NCBI GenBank assembly: GCA_023249635.1
Contig: JAHFCH010000033.1
Coordinates: 1-40,249, forward strand
Direction of reading: 5' to 3'
Length of the DNA stretch: 40,249 bases
DNA from: Fibrobacterota bacterium
GTDB taxonomy: Bacteria; Fibrobacterota; Fibrobacteria; UBA11236
Numbering within the stretch: position 1 is the first letter of the stretch; each line of letters starts with the position of its first letter. The notes under the pieces were generated by a model. The model saw nothing but the letters and a program-made list of their open reading frames with translations. It had not been told where the DNA came from and ran no database searches. Below, in pieces: positions 39,647 through 40,249 of this stretch. A program made the translations under genes and the position numbers.

Positions 39647-40249
39647 TCAAGGCCCGGACGGATGCCTGCGCGCCGAGAAAGCGGAGGAGATCAGCCCTTC
39701 CAGGAAAAGTAATAATATCGCCGCGCCGAGGAACGCGGGCCACAACCTACGCAACGATCCCTGCGCCGCCACCGGATCCTCCGGGGCCAGGATGGCGACC
39801 CTGCCGTGGTAAGGTTTCATGGCTTCCCGGAAGGCATCCCGGGCGATGGATTCGGCTTCGGCCCTACCCGCATCGGCGAGGGTCGGCTCCGCGCCCGCAA
39901 CGTTCCCGGGTAACAGGTTCACCGCGAAGGCCAGCGTTTCCGCCCCGGCGATCACGCGGTGGATGCCCAACCTGTCGAAAGGCCCAATGCGCAAGCGTCC
40001 GCCCTCGCCCCGCACCTTGGTGAAGGGTCGGCCCTCGGGATCGCGCACTTCTGCCCCGATTGAGCCCCCGACCACGGCCGCTCCCGACGACGCGACCGTC
40101 CCGCGTTCAGCCGCACTCCCCGCGGCCAGTGACACAGCGTAGATGGAATCCGCAGCCACTTCCAGATTGGCGGCCCGTTCCCCGGCCCCCGCTTCCTGGA
40201 ACGCCTGGTGCAAAAGGGGCACCAATGCGCTTACCCCCAGATCAGTCCA
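39647..40249 (-). CDS. BatA/vWA-type membrane protein, C-terminal part (runs off right edge)
   Basis: The frame is open from the window edge to the stop at 39647, giving the last 201 residues of a longer protein; the true start is outside. The segment begins WTDLGVSALVPLLHQAFQEA, in the style of the region found in BatA-type proteins where a long periplasmic part precedes a final membrane helix. A short beta-sandwich follows (EVRDPEGRPFTKVRGEGG through FAVNLLPGNVAG), then a helical stretch and one membrane segment (LWPAFLGAAILLLFLEGLISSAF) near the end with a short basic tail. BatA-like proteins are linked to aerotolerance and envelope stress, but the role is not settled. The family call is tentative because the N-terminal domain is missing. 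Confidence 0.6.
   Translation of the reverse strand, partial: WTDLGVSALVPLLHQAFQEAGAGERAANLEVAADSIYAVSLAAGSAAERGTVASSGAAVVGGSIGAEVRDPEGRPFTKVRGEGGRLRIGPFDRLGIHRVIAGAETLAFAVNLLPGNVAGAEPTLADAGRAEAESIARDAFREAMKPYHGRVAILAPEDPVAAQGSLRRLWPAFLGAAILLLFLEGLISSAFSARRHPSGP

Overview
The window looks like a piece of a GC-rich chromosome from a diderm (Gram-negative) bacterium, most likely in the Fibrobacterota or a neighbouring lineage of the FCB group. The evidence is indirect. There are outer-membrane beta-barrel proteins ending in Phe, an Omp85 protein, a lipoprotein, an M64 peptidase with a C-terminal domain like those used for type IX-style sorting, MraY, and many starts with weak or absent Shine-Dalgarno sequences. 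I see no rRNA, tRNA, CRISPR array, insertion sequence or prophage. Placement of the organism is inference.

Layout. 1-1563 (minus): an unrecognised protein running off the left edge, a 465-base spacer with nested hairpins, and an ECF-type sigma factor. A divergent spacer with a phased array of GCGC cores separates the sigma gene from a plus-strand set: a beta-propeller-like lipoprotein, a large outer-membrane barrel protein and an Omp85 protein (1825-7539). 7554-9487 (minus): an M64 metallopeptidase preceded by a small secreted protein that may be its detached N-terminal domain. 9635-12349: the complete EF-P beta-lysylation set, epmB divergent from efp and epmA. 12602-24757: one gene of 12.2 kb encoding an exported 4051-residue protein made of TPRs, a roughly 920-residue Ala/Lys/Glu helix and about 2800 further residues of TPRs, including an 810-residue internal duplication; it ends at a strong intrinsic terminator. 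24817-27201 (minus): a small single-TM protein, an LpxL-like acyltransferase and an M28 peptidase. 27335-28180 (plus): an amidase-SH3b protein. 28177-29370 (minus): a ThuA-like protein. 29487-32041 (minus): a divergent QueA, an SDR and an Fe-S-type HTH regulator whose promoter region carries an 11-bp-arm dyad. 32132-34755 (minus): an MFS transporter and a UAP1-type UDP-sugar pyrophosphorylase. 34913-40249 (minus): mraY, an SDR epimerase-like protein lacking the catalytic Lys, an AroK-AroB fusion, aroE and the 3' end of a BatA-like membrane protein, all tightly packed.

Working themes. Much of the window serves the cell envelope: outer-membrane assembly, lipid A or lipid acylation, peptidoglycan precursor synthesis (UDP-GlcNAc, lipid I) and peptidoglycan cleavage. 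The EF-P set supports translation of polyproline stretches, two of which occur in nearby genes. The best candidates for something undescribed are the giant TPR/helix protein and the lipoprotein-barrel-Omp85 module next to its own sigma factor. All family calls were made by reading motifs, without database searches.
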